Assembly (NCBI GenBank): GCA_019801415.1
Contig: JAHVJD010000007.1
Location: forward strand, 157,544 to 221,543
Direction of reading: 5' to 3'
Origin: Nocardioides marinus
Lineage (GTDB): Bacteria > Pseudomonadota > Alphaproteobacteria > Rhodobacterales > Rhodobacteraceae
DNA length: 64,000 nucleotides
Under the pieces are notes generated by a model. That model was given only the letters and a program-made list of their open reading frames with translations. It had not been told where the DNA came from and searched no databases. Below are positions 45,615 through 55,996 of the stretch, in pieces (positions within the stretch are counted from its first letter, which is position 1; each line of letters begins with the position of its first letter). The position numbers and the translations under genes were made by a program.

Positions 45615-47981
45615 TTGGACACATCCGCCCGCATCAGCCAGACCATTGCCGCAGAGATCGGCGCTGCCGCCAAGCAGGTGAGCGCCGCGGTGGCGCTGCT
45701 GGATGAAGGCGCCACCGTGCCCTTTGTCGCGCGCTACCGGAAAGAGGCAACCGGGGGGCTGGATGACAGCCAGCTGCGCACCCTGGCGGAACGGCTGGAA
45801 TACCTGCGCGAGCTGGAAAAGCGCCGCGCGGCCATCCTCGAGACGATCAAGGGGCAGGACAAGCTGACCGATGAGCTGGCGGCCTCGATCGCCAAGGCCG
45901 AAACCAAGGCGCAGCTCGAGGACATCTACCTCCCCTACAAGCCGAAGCGGCGCACCAAGGCGATGATCGCGCGGGAAAACGGGTTGGAGCCGCTGGCCGA
46001 GGCCATTCTGGACAACCGCAACGCCGACCCGGAGAAACTCGCCGAAGGCTACATCACCGAGGCTGTGCCGACGGTGAAGGATGCGCTGAATGGCGCACGG
46101 GACATCCTGACCGAGCGGCTGACCGAGAATGCGGGCCTGCTGGGGCGCTTGCGGACGTTCCTGCAGCGCGAGGCCGTGCTGACCGCGCGCGTGGTCGAGG
46201 GCAAGGAGCAGGAAGGCGCCAAGTTTTCGGACTATTTTGACCACAGCGAGCGCTGGGCCGATGTGCCGTCGCACCGGGCGCTGGCGATGCTGCGCGGTGC
46301 CAATGAGGGTGTGCTGACGCTGGATGCCGGACCGGAGCCGGAAGAGGGCGCGGCCCGCGCCGAGGCGATGGTTGCGGCGGAGCTGGGCGCTGGCGGCAAC
46401 GGGCCTGGGGACGTCTGGTTGCGCAAGGTCGCAGGCTGGTGCTGGCGGGTGAAATTGAGCCTGTCGATGATGCTGGAGCTGATGAGCGATCTGCGGGCAC
46501 GCGCCCAGGAGGACGCCATTCAGGTCTTTGCCCGCAACCTCAAGGACCTGTTGTTTGCAGCGCCAGCCGGTGCGCGACCGACCCTCGGGCTGGATCCGGG
46601 CATTCGCACCGGCGTCAAAGCCGCGGTGGTTGACGCAACCGGGAAATTGCTGGCCACCGAGACGCTGTACCCGTTTCAGCCGAAGAATGATCTGCGCGGT
46701 GCGCAGGTGGCGATCGTCAAGATGATCGCGGAACATGGGGTCGAGCTGATCGCCATCGGCAATGGCACTGCCAGCCGCGAGACCGAGCGTATGGTCGCGG
46801 AGGTGCTGAAGCATCTGCCCGCCAAGATCAAGGCACCGACCAAGGTGGTGGTGAGCGAGGCAGGGGCCTCGGTCTATTCCGCGTCGGAACTGGCGGCGCG
46901 GGAATTCCCCAATCTGGACGTGTCCCTGCGCGGCGCGGTGTCGATCGCGCGACGCCTGCAGGATCCCTTGGCGGAACTGGTGAAGATCGAGCCCAAGAGC
47001 ATCGGCGTCGGCCAGTACCAGCATGATGTCGACCAGCACAAGCTGACCAAATCGCTGGAAGCGGTGATCGAGGACGTCGTGAACGCTGTCGGCGTCGACC
47101 TCAACATGGCCTCTGCGCCGCTGCTGTCCCATGTGTCAGGTCTTGGCCCCGGTCTGGCCGAAGCGATCGTTGCGCACCGTGACCAGAACGGGCCGTTCGC
47201 CTCCCGCAGGGAGTTGCTGAAAGTGGCGCGCCTCGGGCCCAAGGCCTTTGAGCAATGCGCGGGCTTCCTGCGCATCCGGGATGGCAAGGAGCCGTTGGAT
47301 GCCTCGGCCGTGCACCCGGAATCCTATGATGTGGCGCGCAAGATCGTGGCAGCCTGCGGCCGTGACATCCGCGAGATCATGGGCGACGCCGCGGCGCTGA
47401 AAAAGCTGAGGCCGGAAGATTTCGTCAGCGGCGATGTCGGCCTGCCGACGGTGCGGGACATTTTCGCTGAATTGGAGAAGCCGGGCCGAGATCCCCGACC
47501 GTCCTTCGTCACCGCCGCTTTCAAGGATGGGGTGGAGGAGATCACCGATCTGAAACCGGGCATGGTGCTGGAAGGCACGGTGACCAATGTCGCCGCCTTT
47601 GGTGCCTTTGTGGATATCGGCGTGCATCAGGACGGGCTGGTGCATGTCAGCCAGTTGGCGGACCGTTTCGTGAAAGATCCGCATGAGGTGGTCAAGACTG
47701 GCCAGGTGGTCAAGGTCACGGTGACCGAGGTCGACGTGCCGCGCAAGCGCATTGGCCTGACGATGAAGAAGGATGGCGGCGCGTCTGCGCGGGACGACCG
47801 CAACGCGCGCGGCGGAGCCCGGGCAGGCGACCGCGCGGGGCCCAAAGGCGGGCCTGCGCGCGGCGGCGGCAAGCCCGGCGGCGGCAAGGCCGGGCGGGGC
47901 AAGTCGCAGGGTGACCAGAAAGGCGGCTCGGGAACGGGCGCGCTGGGCGCGGCGTTGATGGACGCCTTCAAGAAGACCTGA
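45615..47981 (+). CDS. tex: Tex family RNA-binding/transcription accessory protein
   Basis: Tex (788 residues) is a conserved nucleic-acid-binding protein linked to transcription and toxin expression. Domains in order: N-terminal helical region, YqgF/RNase H-like domain ([17 protein letters not shown]), helix-hairpin-helix segments ([12 protein letters not shown] and [17 protein letters not shown]), and a C-terminal S1 domain (about 649-721, [21 protein letters not shown]). A Gly/Arg/Lys-rich tail follows, suggestive of RNA contact. The start is the TTG at 45615, with AGGAGG five bases before it. No ATG is available in the family position. Confidence 0.94.
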   Translation: MDTSARISQTIAAEIGAAAKQVSAAVALLDEGATVPFVARYRKEATGGLDDSQLRTLAERLEYLRELEKRRAAILETIKGQDKLTDELAASIAKAETKAQLEDIYLPYKPKRRTKAMIARENGLEPLAEAILDNRNADPEKLAEGYITEAVPTVKDALNGARDILTERLTENAGLLGRLRTFLQREAVLTARVVEGKEQEGAKFSDYFDHSERWADVPSHRALAMLRGANEGVLTLDAGPEPEEGAARAEAMVAAELGAGGNGPGDVWLRKVAGWCWRVKLSLSMMLELMSDLRARAQEDAIQVFARNLKDLLFAAPAGARPTLGLDPGIRTGVKAAVVDATGKLLATETLYPFQPKNDLRGAQVAIVKMIAEHGVELIAIGNGTASRETERMVAEVLKHLPAKIKAPTKVVVSEAGASVYSASELAAREFPNLDVSLRGAVSIARRLQDPLAELVKIEPKSIGVGQYQHDVDQHKLTKSLEAVIEDVVNAVGVDLNMASAPLLSHVSGLGPGLAEAIVAHRDQNGPFASRRELLKVARLGPKAFEQCAGFLRIRDGKEPLDASAVHPESYDVARKIVAACGRDIREIMGDAAALKKLRPEDFVSGDVGLPTVRDIFAELEKPGRDPRPSFVTAAFKDGVEEITDLKPGMVLEGTVTNVAAFGAFVDIGVHQDGLVHVSQLADRFVKDPHEVVKTGQVVKVTVTEVDVPRKRIGLTMKKDGGASARDDRNARGGARAGDRAGPKGGPARGGGKPGGGKAGRGKSQGDQKGGSGTGALGAALMDAFKKT

Positions 47982-48041
47982 GGTCGCGCAACGCGGCTCG
48001 GCGTGTTGCGGACGCGCGCCGGGTCGCGGCGGCGGGTGTTC

Positions 48042-49394
48042 TCAGGCCGGGGTGAACCGTGGGCCTTCCGCGGTGAAGGTCACGGTTTGACCGGCGGAGA
48101 TTTCCTCGCGGAAGTGTCCGGCGATGGCGGCCAGCCCATCCGCTTCTCCGCGGGCGGCAAACCGGCTGACGGAGCGCACCCGAGCGCTGTTGTCGAACCC
48201 TTCTGCGGCATGGGCCCAGACCATTGGGTGCAGCTCTTGCAGGTGGTCGCGGATCAGCCAGTCGGCGGCGCTGGCGATCTGTCGCCGGTTCGCGGCCGCC
48301 TGATGAGACGCTTCCAATTGGGTGTCCTCGGCCCGGTGCAGGGTAACGCAGCAATACGCGGTGAGGAGATTTATCATCTCCTGCGAAGGTGCGGCGGCGA
48401 CAATGTCGCGCAGACCGGCAAGGAAGACGCGGGTGTCAACGCGGGCGCAGGCCTGATCATCCAGTGCCAGGGCATCGAAATAGACCCAAGTATATCCGCC
48501 CGCGCCCCAGGTTTCGGCGGTGTTGGCCGCGGTGCGGCGGGCCTCCAGTTCCAGAGCGGCGTAGGAGCCTGCACTGCGGGGCAGCATCAGGGTTCCAAGG
48601 CTGCGCATCGGACGGTGATTTCGGGGCAACAGGGCGATCAGGGCGCCGAATTCATCGGCGACGTCCTCGGGGGCGTGGCCCTGGCCTGCCAGCAGTGCAC
48701 ATTGCGCGGCCCTCAGAAACGGGCTGTCCGCGCTGAGTTCTGCAATGGGGTGCAGCAGCGCGGCGGCGCGGTTGAAATGGGCGGCGCAGCGTCGCTGGTT
48801 GGGCGGGGTGACGGCTTGGGCGGTGTCCGGTCTGCGCCAGGCCCAGCCGATGTCGATATGCGCCAGTGCCACCAGCGCGGTCAGATAGGGATCGCGGCGA
48901 TGTTCGGCGCGCAGCGCCTCAAAGGCCATCAGGCCCCGGATCAACGCGCGACTGCCCGCATCCTTGCCTTCTGCCAGCGCGTGCTCGGTGGCATGCACCA
49001 CATCCGCGCGCGCGCCAAAAGCGATGAGCTCGGCGATCGGCAGACCAGAGCTGGTCACGGTCCTCGCCTGATCCGCGGCACGAATCTCGGCGGACAATTC
49101 GGCCCACAGCTCCTGACGGGCGAGGAATTGGCCCTGGTCCTGTGCGGCAACCGCTTCGGGGTCTCCGTCTGCCTCGCAGATCGGAATCGACAGGCTGTCC
49201 TCCAGTCGGGGGGCGGGGCTTGCGGCCGTCTGCTCAACCGATTTCGGCTGCGTCGTTGGCACCGGGACCGGCACCGCAACCGGCACGGCGCGGGCTTTGG
49301 AGGCGGAGCGCAGTTGGCCGCCGGGCGCAGTGGCGGAGAGCAGGCCGGAAATCCGCGAGAACATTTCCCGCGCCTGTCGAGACGGATTGAACAT
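48042..49394 (-). CDS. Conserved-looking protein of unknown function
   Basis: The 450-residue protein is not recognised. Residues about 30-75 are Ala/Pro/Val-rich and probably disordered. The rest looks alpha-helical with Ala/Leu-rich repeats, similar in texture to helical-repeat proteins, for example LIRGLMAFEALRAEHRRDPYLTALVALAHIDIGWAW. There is no signal peptide or transmembrane helix. AGGACG precedes the ATG. It is convergent with tex and downstream of the membrane protein at 49585 on the same strand, 190 bases apart. Codon use is normal for the window. Confidence 0.8.
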   Translation of the reverse strand: MFNPSRQAREMFSRISGLLSATAPGGQLRSASKARAVPVAVPVPVPTTQPKSVEQTAASPAPRLEDSLSIPICEADGDPEAVAAQDQGQFLARQELWAELSAEIRAADQARTVTSSGLPIAELIAFGARADVVHATEHALAEGKDAGSRALIRGLMAFEALRAEHRRDPYLTALVALAHIDIGWAWRRPDTAQAVTPPNQRRCAAHFNRAAALLHPIAELSADSPFLRAAQCALLAGQGHAPEDVADEFGALIALLPRNHRPMRSLGTLMLPRSAGSYAALELEARRTAANTAETWGAGGYTWVYFDALALDDQACARVDTRVFLAGLRDIVAAAPSQEMINLLTAYCCVTLHRAEDTQLEASHQAAANRRQIASAADWLIRDHLQELHPMVWAHAAEGFDNSARVRSVSRFAARGEADGLAAIAGHFREEISAGQTVTFTAEGPRFTPA

Positions 49395-49584
49395 TTGCGC
49401 GTCCTGAAGATTGGCAGCTTGTCGTTACTGGCATTCTCGTCAGGCATTGGGGCGCAATCATGGCGCGACTGGGGAAGTTCCTGAGCGAAGGCGATAATTC
49501 GCCGCAAACAGGCAAGATCGCACGCAGGTTTCCGCGCGGGCAGCCAATCGGTTCTGCTGCGCGCCAACGGGCGGCAAGGCCGTG

Positions 49585-50040
49585 TCAGAACGGGGAGAAA
49601 TGGTGGCGTTTGCAGCGCAGCCCACGGGCGGCGAATGCGGCTTCCAGCCGATCTATGGGTGGGGTCGCTTCTTGCGGCAGGCGGAGGCGCTGTCCGTCTT
49701 TGAGGACGAGCGTCGCGCGCCGGGAGAGGTCCCAGCGGGTGTCGAGGCGCAGGTGGTCGACCTCCTCCAACTTCACGAAGCCGGCCAGCCGCCCACTGTG
49801 CCAGTCAACCCGTTGGGGCGACATCGTCAGCCCGGCACTGGGGTTGCGGATCAGATCCAGAAGGGCTGGCAGCACCGGCAGCGTCAGAAGTGCTATGACC
49901 AGCGGGGAGGCCTCCAGCAGCAGCCCAAGGCCCAGCAATGCAGCCAGCCAGGCAGCCACCAGCGCAAATGCGGCAGGGGACCGCCCCCGGCGGGCGAATG
50001 TGAAATCCGCCGCGGGAGGCGTGGTTTGCGAGTCAGGCAT
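49585..50040 (-). CDS. Small membrane protein of unknown function
   Basis: The product is 151 residues with two adjacent hydrophobic segments (about 25-42 and 46-64). A cytoplasmic-looking C-terminal domain follows that resembles the bacterial PH-like fold in pattern (SPQRVDWHSGRLAGFVKLEEVDHLRL); this is a guess. Its ATG overlaps the pepN stop by 8 bases, so it is probably translated together with pepN. I recognise no named family. Confidence 0.75.
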   Translation of the reverse strand: MPDSQTTPPAADFTFARRGRSPAAFALVAAWLAALLGLGLLLEASPLVIALLTLPVLPALLDLIRNPSAGLTMSPQRVDWHSGRLAGFVKLEEVDHLRLDTRWDLSRRATLVLKDGQRLRLPQEATPPIDRLEAAFAARGLRCKRHHFSPF

Positions 50041-52597
50041 CCAGGATCCGGCTGACCATTTCGTTAGTGTCGCGGCTCAACCCGTCGGTGCCCGCGATCC
50101 GCAGGAGCTGCTCACGGATCCGTTCCTGACGGGCGGTGTCGTAGCGCTTCCAGGTCTGGAAGGCCGCGCACATGCGGGCCGTGGTCTGCGGGTTCAGCTT
50201 GTCGAGGGCGATCAGGTTGTCGGCGAGGAGCACGTAGCCGTCACCGCTGGCATGGTGGAACCCCGCATGATTGCCGGCCAGCGCGCCGAAAACGGCGCGG
50301 AAGCGGTTGGGGTTCTTCATGTCAAACAGCGGGTGCCGGGTGAGGGCGGCCGCGGTGGCGGCTGCATTCTCGGGGGAGGCACAGGCGATTTGCAGGGCAA
50401 ACCACTTGTCCATCACCAGGCGGTCGTGCTGCCACTGGTCAAAGAAGGCCTGCGACTGCACATCGGCCTTTTCCGCCTTCATCAGGCAGGACAATGCCGT
50501 GTACTGCTGGGTCATGTTGTCCGCCGTCGCATATTGGCGCGCGGCCTGCTCGCCGCCGTCCAGCCGGGTCAGCAGCGACAGGATGCGACCGTTCAGTGCG
50601 CGTTTGCCGGCGCTTTCGGCGTCCGGGCGATAGGGGCCGTCGACCGTCGTGGCGGCGTAAAGCCGGGGCAGGCTGGTCTCCAGTTGCTGCGCCAGCGTCT
50701 GGGCAAAGGTTTCGGCCGCATCGTAGATCTTTTGCGGATCCGGCGTGTGGCCCCGCTCTGCCAGGGTCTGGGCGATGTCGGCCTGGCTCGGCGGCGACAG
50801 CACCAGCGCCCGGAAGGCGGGGTCCTGGTCGTCGTCGCGCACCAGTTTTTCAAGGGCGTCCAGATAGGCCGCGTCGGGGGTGGCACCGTCGACGACCATC
50901 GCCACGCGGACTTCCTTGGCCAAGGCGTTGCCCGCTTCCCACCGATTGAAGGGATCGGTGTCATGCGCCAGCAAGAAGGCGCGTTCGGCGTTGGTGGTCT
51001 CGCGTTCGAGGATCACCGGGGCCGAGAACTCGCGCAGGATGGAGGGCACCGGCTTGGCGGCGAGGCCCTCGAAGGTGAAACTCTGCCTGGCTTCGGTCAG
51101 CTCCAGCACTTCGGTGCCACGCACCTCGTCGCCGTTGGGCGACAGCAGGCCGACCGCCACCGGAATCACGCGCGGCGCCTTCTGCGGCTGGCCGGGGGTG
51201 GGGGGCGTCGATTGCTCGAATGTCAGGGTATAGGTGCCGTCGGCGTAGTCCTCCGAAACTTTCAAGCGGGGGGTTCCGGCCTCGCTGTACCACAGCTTGA
51301 ACTGGCTGAGATCGCGCCCGGTGGCATCCTCGAAGACCTTCAGCCAGTCTTCGATGGTGCAGGCTTGACCGTCGTGGCGCTCAAAGTAGAGTTTGAGCGC
51401 CTTGTAGTAATTGTCATCCCCGACCAGCCGCTTCAGCATGCCGATCACCTCGGCGCCTTTTTCATAGACGGTGGCGGTGTAGAAGTTGTTGATTTCCTGG
51501 AACTGTTCGGGGCGCGGCGGGTGCGCGAGCGGGCCGTTGTCCTCGGGGAACTGGCGGGCACGCAGGGCGATCACGTCCTCGATCCGCTTCACCGGCTCCG
51601 AGCGCATGTCGGCCGTGAACTGCGCGTCGCGGAACACCGTCAGCCCTTCCTTCAGACAGAGCTGGAACCAGTCGCGGCAGGTGATGCGGTTGCCGGTCCA
51701 GTTGTGGAAATACTCATGCGCGATGATCGCTTCGATGCGTTCGAAGTTCGCATCGGTCGAGGTCTCGGGCGACGCCAGAACGCAGGAAGAGTTGAAGATG
51801 TTCAGCCCCTTGTTTTCCATCGCGCCCATGTTGAAGTCATCGACAGCGACGATGTTGAAGAGATCGAGGTCGTATTCCAGGCCGTAGACATCCTCGTCCC
51901 ATTTCATCGACTTCTTCAGCGCTTCCATGCCGAAGGCGCATTTGTCCTCATCCCCCGGGCGGACCCAGATGTTCAGCTCGACCTCCTTTCCCGACTTGGT
52001 GGTAAACTGACCGGGGTGGTTGACCAGGTCGCCAGCCACCAGCGCAAACAGATAGGCCGGTTTCGGCCAGGGATCGTGCCATTCGGCCCAGCCCTCGCCT
52101 TTGCCCACGGGGTTGCCGTTGGACAGCATCACCGGCGCGTCGCCCTCGATGCGCACGGTGAAGGTGGACATCACGTCGGGGCGGTCGGGGTAATAGGTGA
52201 TCTTGCGGAAGCCCTCGGCCTCGCACTGGGTGCAGTACATGCCGTTCGACATGTAGAGCCCCTCCAGCGCGGTATTGCCCGCCGGGTTGATTTCCACCTC
52301 GGCTTCCCACGTGAAGGGGGCGCTGGGCACGTCGCATTTCAGGCCACCCTCAACAAGCGTCGGTGACACCTCCTGACCATCAATCTTCGCCGAGATCAGC
52401 TTCAGCTCCTCACCGTGCAGGAAGAAGGTCGCGTCCGTGGCATCTGCCTTCGGAGCGAAGCGGATCTTGCTGAGAACGCGCGTGGTTTCGGGTGCGAGGT
52501 GGAAGGTCAGATGAACGCTTTCGACATCGTATCCGAATGGCGTGTAGTCCTTCAGATAGATGGTTTCGGGGGCGGTGGCAGGACTGGCATCTTTCAC
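50033..52597 (-). CDS. pepN: Aminopeptidase N (M1 family)
   Basis: PepN (854 residues) is a cytosolic zinc aminopeptidase of broad specificity. The substrate motif GAMENKGLNIF and the zinc site HEYFH (294-298) with the third ligand Glu317 (LKEGL) are present. The C-terminal PepN-type helical domain fills the last about 320 residues. The GTG at 52597 (protein MKDASPATAPETI when initiated) is favoured by GAGG 7 bases upstream. A GTG at 52639 would add 14 residues. It is divergent from the small gene at 52722. Confidence 0.93.
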   Translation of the reverse strand: MKDASPATAPETIYLKDYTPFGYDVESVHLTFHLAPETTRVLSKIRFAPKADATDATFFLHGEELKLISAKIDGQEVSPTLVEGGLKCDVPSAPFTWEAEVEINPAGNTALEGLYMSNGMYCTQCEAEGFRKITYYPDRPDVMSTFTVRIEGDAPVMLSNGNPVGKGEGWAEWHDPWPKPAYLFALVAGDLVNHPGQFTTKSGKEVELNIWVRPGDEDKCAFGMEALKKSMKWDEDVYGLEYDLDLFNIVAVDDFNMGAMENKGLNIFNSSCVLASPETSTDANFERIEAIIAHEYFHNWTGNRITCRDWFQLCLKEGLTVFRDAQFTADMRSEPVKRIEDVIALRARQFPEDNGPLAHPPRPEQFQEINNFYTATVYEKGAEVIGMLKRLVGDDNYYKALKLYFERHDGQACTIEDWLKVFEDATGRDLSQFKLWYSEAGTPRLKVSEDYADGTYTLTFEQSTPPTPGQPQKAPRVIPVAVGLLSPNGDEVRGTEVLELTEARQSFTFEGLAAKPVPSILREFSAPVILERETTNAERAFLLAHDTDPFNRWEAGNALAKEVRVAMVVDGATPDAAYLDALEKLVRDDDQDPAFRALVLSPPSQADIAQTLAERGHTPDPQKIYDAAETFAQTLAQQLETSLPRLYAATTVDGPYRPDAESAGKRALNGRILSLLTRLDGGEQAARQYATADNMTQQYTALSCLMKAEKADVQSQAFFDQWQHDRLVMDKWFALQIACASPENAAATAAALTRHPLFDMKNPNRFRAVFGALAGNHAGFHHASGDGYVLLADNLIALDKLNPQTTARMCAAFQTWKRYDTARQERIREQLLRIAGTDGLSRDTNEMVSRILDA

Positions 52598-52721
52598 GGC
52601 GGAACCTCGTTTTTTGGGGAACCGGAGCGGGTCCGGCACGTTGTTTCCCTAGTCGTAGGCAACAGCAGGCGGAGCGGCAAGCCGTCCTGCGTGTCAATTT
52701 GTTACCTTAAGGAGATCTGTT

Positions 52722-52928
52722 ATGTCAGCACCGGACACCAATGTTGAGCGTCAGAAGAAAGATCACAAACCTTCGCTGCTGGGTATCGGCGCTGCCGCAA
52801 TTTTTGGTGTGGCCGCCATCGCATTGCTCACGCTGATGGTCGTTGACCGCGCGAGTGAGGATGACACCGCCGAGCTGCCGGCGACCGCGGATGAGGTGCA
52901 GGCGGTCATCAACGGTACCGCTGACTGA
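52722..52928 (+). CDS. Small single-pass membrane protein of unknown function
   Basis: It has 68 residues: a charged N-terminus with VERQKKDHKP, one transmembrane helix (about 19-41, LLGIGAAAIFGVAAIALLTLMVV without the cytoplasmic flanks), then a short acidic tail. A strong ribosome site AAGGAGAT precedes the ATG. The positive-inside pattern suggests a cytoplasmic N-terminus and a periplasmic tail. No family is recognised. It stands between pepN (divergent) and glcB, 219 bases before the latter. Confidence 0.7.
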   Translation: MSAPDTNVERQKKDHKPSLLGIGAAAIFGVAAIALLTLMVVDRASEDDTAELPATADEVQAVINGTAD

Positions 52929-53027
52929 TATTGGGCCCGAGCCGGTTTGCCGGGGCGTGCAGCGAAAGCTGTGCGCCCTTTTCTTGGGGGCTTCCAGCTA
53001 TTGCATATTCGGAATTCTTTTCGGCAC

Positions 53028-53046
53028 TTTCTTGAAAATCAAGAAA
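53028..53046. promoter_or_regulatory. Palindrome upstream of glcB
   Basis: A perfect inverted repeat TTTCTTGA-AAA-TCAAGAAA (8-bp arms) lies 101 bases before the glcB start in an AT-richer stretch. It has the size of a dimeric repressor or activator site. The binding protein is unknown. It could instead be a terminator of the small upstream gene, although no T-run follows. Confidence 0.45.
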
Positions 53047-53147
53047 TTGCGTTTGGTTTCACAGGATGGCTGTTTTGTTGCTGATCGGAAACTTCTGCCC
53101 TAGGTAGGATGCAGCATACAGTGGTGTACCGCCGAAAGGAGCAAGTC

Positions 53148-55295
53148 ATGAGCCGGGTCGAGAAACAGGGAATTCAGGTCGCGCCGGAACTGGCGGAGTT
53201 CATCGAAACGCAGGCGCTGCCCGGTACCGGGGTTGCGGCAGAGGCCTTCTGGTCCGGCCTGGCAGACCTGGTGAATACCTTTGGCCCCGAGAACCGTGCG
53301 CTGCTGCAAAAGCGCGAGGACATCCAGGCCAAGATCGATGCCTGGCATATCGCGAACCGCGACAAGCCGCATGACCATCAGGCCTACAAGACTTTCCTGA
53401 GCGAGATTGGCTACCTGCTGCCCGAGGGCGATGACTTCGAGATCGAGACCAGCAACGTCGATCCCGAAATCGCAAAGGTGCCGGGGCCGCAGCTGGTGGT
53501 GCCGATCACCAACGCGCGTTACGCGCTGAACGCGGCCAATGCCCGCTGGGGCAGCCTGTATGACGCGTTCTATGGCACGGACGCCATGGGCACGCCTGCG
53601 CCCAAGGGGGGGTATGACAAGGGTCGCGGTGCCCGCGTCGTTGCCCGCGCACGGGTGTTCCTGGACGAGGCTTTTCCGGTGGAGGACACCAGCCACGCCG
53701 ACGCCCGTCGCTATCACGTGCAGGATGGCGCGCTGCTGGTCGATGATCTGCCGCTTGCGCAGCCGGAAAAATTCGTCGGTTACCGCGGCAACCCCAAGGC
53801 CCCCGATGCCGTGCTGCTGCGCAACAATGGCCTGCATGTGGAGCTGGTCTTTGACCGCACCCATGCGATCGGCGCGCGCGATCAGGCGGGGCTGGCGGAC
53901 GTGCGGCTGGAAAGTGCGATGTCGGCGATCATGGATTGCGAGGATTCGGTCGCCTGTGTCGACGCCGAGGACAAGGTTCTGGCCTATTCCAACTGGCTCG
54001 GCCTGATGAAAGGCGATCTCGAAGCCAAGCTCGAAAAGGGCGGCAAGACCCTCACTCGCCGTCTGAATCCGGATCTGGACTACACCGCGCCGGATGGCTC
54101 TGCCCTGACCGTGAAGGGGCGCGCCCTGTTGTGGGTGCGCAACGTCGGCCACCTGATGACCAATCCCGCGGTTCTGGATAAGGACGGCAACGAGGCCTAC
54201 GAGGGGCTGCTGGATGCGTTGATCACCGTTGCGATTGCCATGCATGATCTCAAGCGGGACGGTGGCAACTCTGCCCATGGCTCCGTCTATGTGGTGAAGC
54301 CCAAGATGCACGGGCCGGAAGAGGTCGCCTTTACCGACCGCATCTTTGACAAGGTCGAGGACATCCTCGGCCTGCCGCGCCACACCGTGAAAATCGGCAT
54401 CATGGATGAGGAGCGCCGCACCTCGGTCAACCTCAAGGAATGCATCCGCGCCGCCAAGCACCGGGTGGCATTCATCAACACCGGCTTCCTTGACCGCACC
54501 GGCGACGAGATCCACACCTCGATGGAGGCTGGCCCCTTCAGCCGCAAGGATTTCATCAAGCGCAAGGGCTGGATCGGGGCCTATGAGAACCTGAACGTGG
54601 ACATCGGCCTCGAATGCGGCCTGTCCGGTAAGGCCCAGATCGGCAAGGGCATGTGGGCGATGCCCGACATGATGGCGGCGATGCTGGAGCAGAAGATCGA
54701 GCATCCCAAATCCGGCGCCAACTGCGCTTGGGTGCCCAGCCCGACCGCCGCAACCCTGCATGCGCTGCATTACCACAAGGTCGATGTGATGGCGGTACAG
54801 GCCAAGCTGAAGGCGGGCGGCCGCCGCGCCCATGTGGACGGTATCCTGGAAATCCCGCTGGCCAGCTTCCGTCGCTGGACGCCGGAACAGATCGCCCGCG
54901 AGGTGGACAACAACGCACAAGGCATTCTGGGCTACGTGGTGCGCTGGGTCGATCAGGGGGTGGGCTGCTCCAAAGTGCCTGACATCAACGACGTCGGCCT
55001 GATGGAAGACCGCGCCACCTGCCGGATCTCGGCCCAGCATATCGCCAACTGGCTGCACCACGGCGTGGTGAGCGAGGAGGAGGTGATGTCCTCGATGCGA
55101 AAGATGGCGCAGGTCGTTGATGCGCAGAACCGTGGCGACAACAGTTACCGCGCGATGGCGCCGGGCTATGACACCATCGCCTTTCAGGCCGCCTGCGACC
55201 TGGTGTTCAAGGGGCGGGTGCAGCCCTCGGGCTACACCGAGCCGGTGCTGCACGCGCGCCGTCTCGAGCTGAAGGCGCAGGCTGCGGCAGGCTGA
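53148..55295 (+). CDS. glcB: Malate synthase G
   Basis: GlcB (715 residues) condenses glyoxylate and acetyl-CoA to malate, serving glycolate/glyoxylate use. The length and motifs match form [17 protein letters not shown] near residue 140, [46 protein letters not shown] and [24 protein letters not shown] carries the expected catalytic Asp621. The ATG at 53148 has AGGAG upstream; an open frame 13 codons longer lacks support. A terminator and a glcG-like gene follow. Confidence 0.96.
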   Translation: MSRVEKQGIQVAPELAEFIETQALPGTGVAAEAFWSGLADLVNTFGPENRALLQKREDIQAKIDAWHIANRDKPHDHQAYKTFLSEIGYLLPEGDDFEIETSNVDPEIAKVPGPQLVVPITNARYALNAANARWGSLYDAFYGTDAMGTPAPKGGYDKGRGARVVARARVFLDEAFPVEDTSHADARRYHVQDGALLVDDLPLAQPEKFVGYRGNPKAPDAVLLRNNGLHVELVFDRTHAIGARDQAGLADVRLESAMSAIMDCEDSVACVDAEDKVLAYSNWLGLMKGDLEAKLEKGGKTLTRRLNPDLDYTAPDGSALTVKGRALLWVRNVGHLMTNPAVLDKDGNEAYEGLLDALITVAIAMHDLKRDGGNSAHGSVYVVKPKMHGPEEVAFTDRIFDKVEDILGLPRHTVKIGIMDEERRTSVNLKECIRAAKHRVAFINTGFLDRTGDEIHTSMEAGPFSRKDFIKRKGWIGAYENLNVDIGLECGLSGKAQIGKGMWAMPDMMAAMLEQKIEHPKSGANCAWVPSPTAATLHALHYHKVDVMAVQAKLKAGGRRAHVDGILEIPLASFRRWTPEQIAREVDNNAQGILGYVVRWVDQGVGCSKVPDINDVGLMEDRATCRISAQHIANWLHHGVVSEEEVMSSMRKMAQVVDAQNRGDNSYRAMAPGYDTIAFQAACDLVFKGRVQPSGYTEPVLHARRLELKAQAAAG

Positions 55296-55356
55296 TTGCG
55301 GCTTGCGTCGAACTGACCCGCGCAAAACAGTTTCGCCGCAAATGCGGCTAGTCAAA

Positions 55357-55379
55357 GGGGGCCGTTTGGCCTCCTTTTT
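55357..55379 (+). terminator. Rho-independent terminator of glcB
   Basis: The 7-bp stem GGGGGCC/GGCCTCC (one G-T pair, 55357-55363/55368-55374) with loop GTTT is followed by TTTTT. It separates glcB from the next gene only 37 bases further on. Confidence 0.85.
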
Positions 55380-55415
55380 CGATCTGACGCAAGGTAAGCG
55401 AAAGGCAGGACGGAT

Positions 55416-55844
55416 ATGGCTGGGATTTCTCTGAGCGAGGCGCGCGGCATCATCGGGGCGGCGCTGGAAAAGGGCCGCGCACTGGCGCTGAAGCCCTTGT
55501 CGGTGGTGGTGCTGGATGCGGGCGGCCATGTGCAAGCCTTCGTGCGCGAGGACGGCGCCGCGCCGGGCCGCTTTGCGATCGCGCAGGCCAAGGCCTATGG
55601 CGCGGTGATGCTGGGCATGGGGGGCACGGCGCAGATGGCGCGGGCAGAGGCGCAGGGCTACTTCATGGCGGCGGTGAACGGCGTTTACGATGGCCAGGTG
55701 GTGCCGGTGCCGGGCGGCGTACTGGTGCGCGACAGCACAGGCGCGGTGATTGGCGCGGTGGGCGTGACCGGCGATACCTCCGACAATGACGCCATCGCGG
55801 CGCTGGCCGGGATCGAGGCCGTGGGCCTGCAGGGCGAAGCCTGA
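55416..55844 (+). CDS. GlcG/HbpS-family (DUF336) protein
   Basis: This 142-residue protein matches the GlcG/HbpS family, with ISLSEARGIIGAALEKGRALALKPLSVVVLDAGGH, then VREDGAAPGRFAIAQAKAYGA and VPGGVLVRD...GAVGVTGDTSDND. Some members bind haem; GlcG itself is an unassigned member of the E. coli glycolate operon. Its place next to glcB repeats that association. AGGACGG precedes the ATG. No signal peptide is seen. Confidence 0.9.
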   Translation: MAGISLSEARGIIGAALEKGRALALKPLSVVVLDAGGHVQAFVREDGAAPGRFAIAQAKAYGAVMLGMGGTAQMARAEAQGYFMAAVNGVYDGQVVPVPGGVLVRDSTGAVIGAVGVTGDTSDNDAIAALAGIEAVGLQGEA

Positions 55845-55996
55845 GGCGCGCGCCGGGCGTCTGCGCCGCTTGCCGTCCGGCTGCAGGACCATCGCGCATG
55901 TGTGTGCGTGAACAATGTGTTGCGCGGTGCCGACTGTTGAACCCTGCAGAGGGCAGAGCTAGGTTTTCCCACAGGCATTAGTTTCGCGGGTGGATC

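Noticed and set aside
49460..52366. 968-codon plus-strand open frame opposite pepN
   Set aside because: Same GC shadow effect; pepN has full M1 motifs on the minus strand.
53100..55892. 930-codon minus-strand open frame opposite glcB
   Set aside because: Antisense shadow of malate synthase; no start signals or family motifs.
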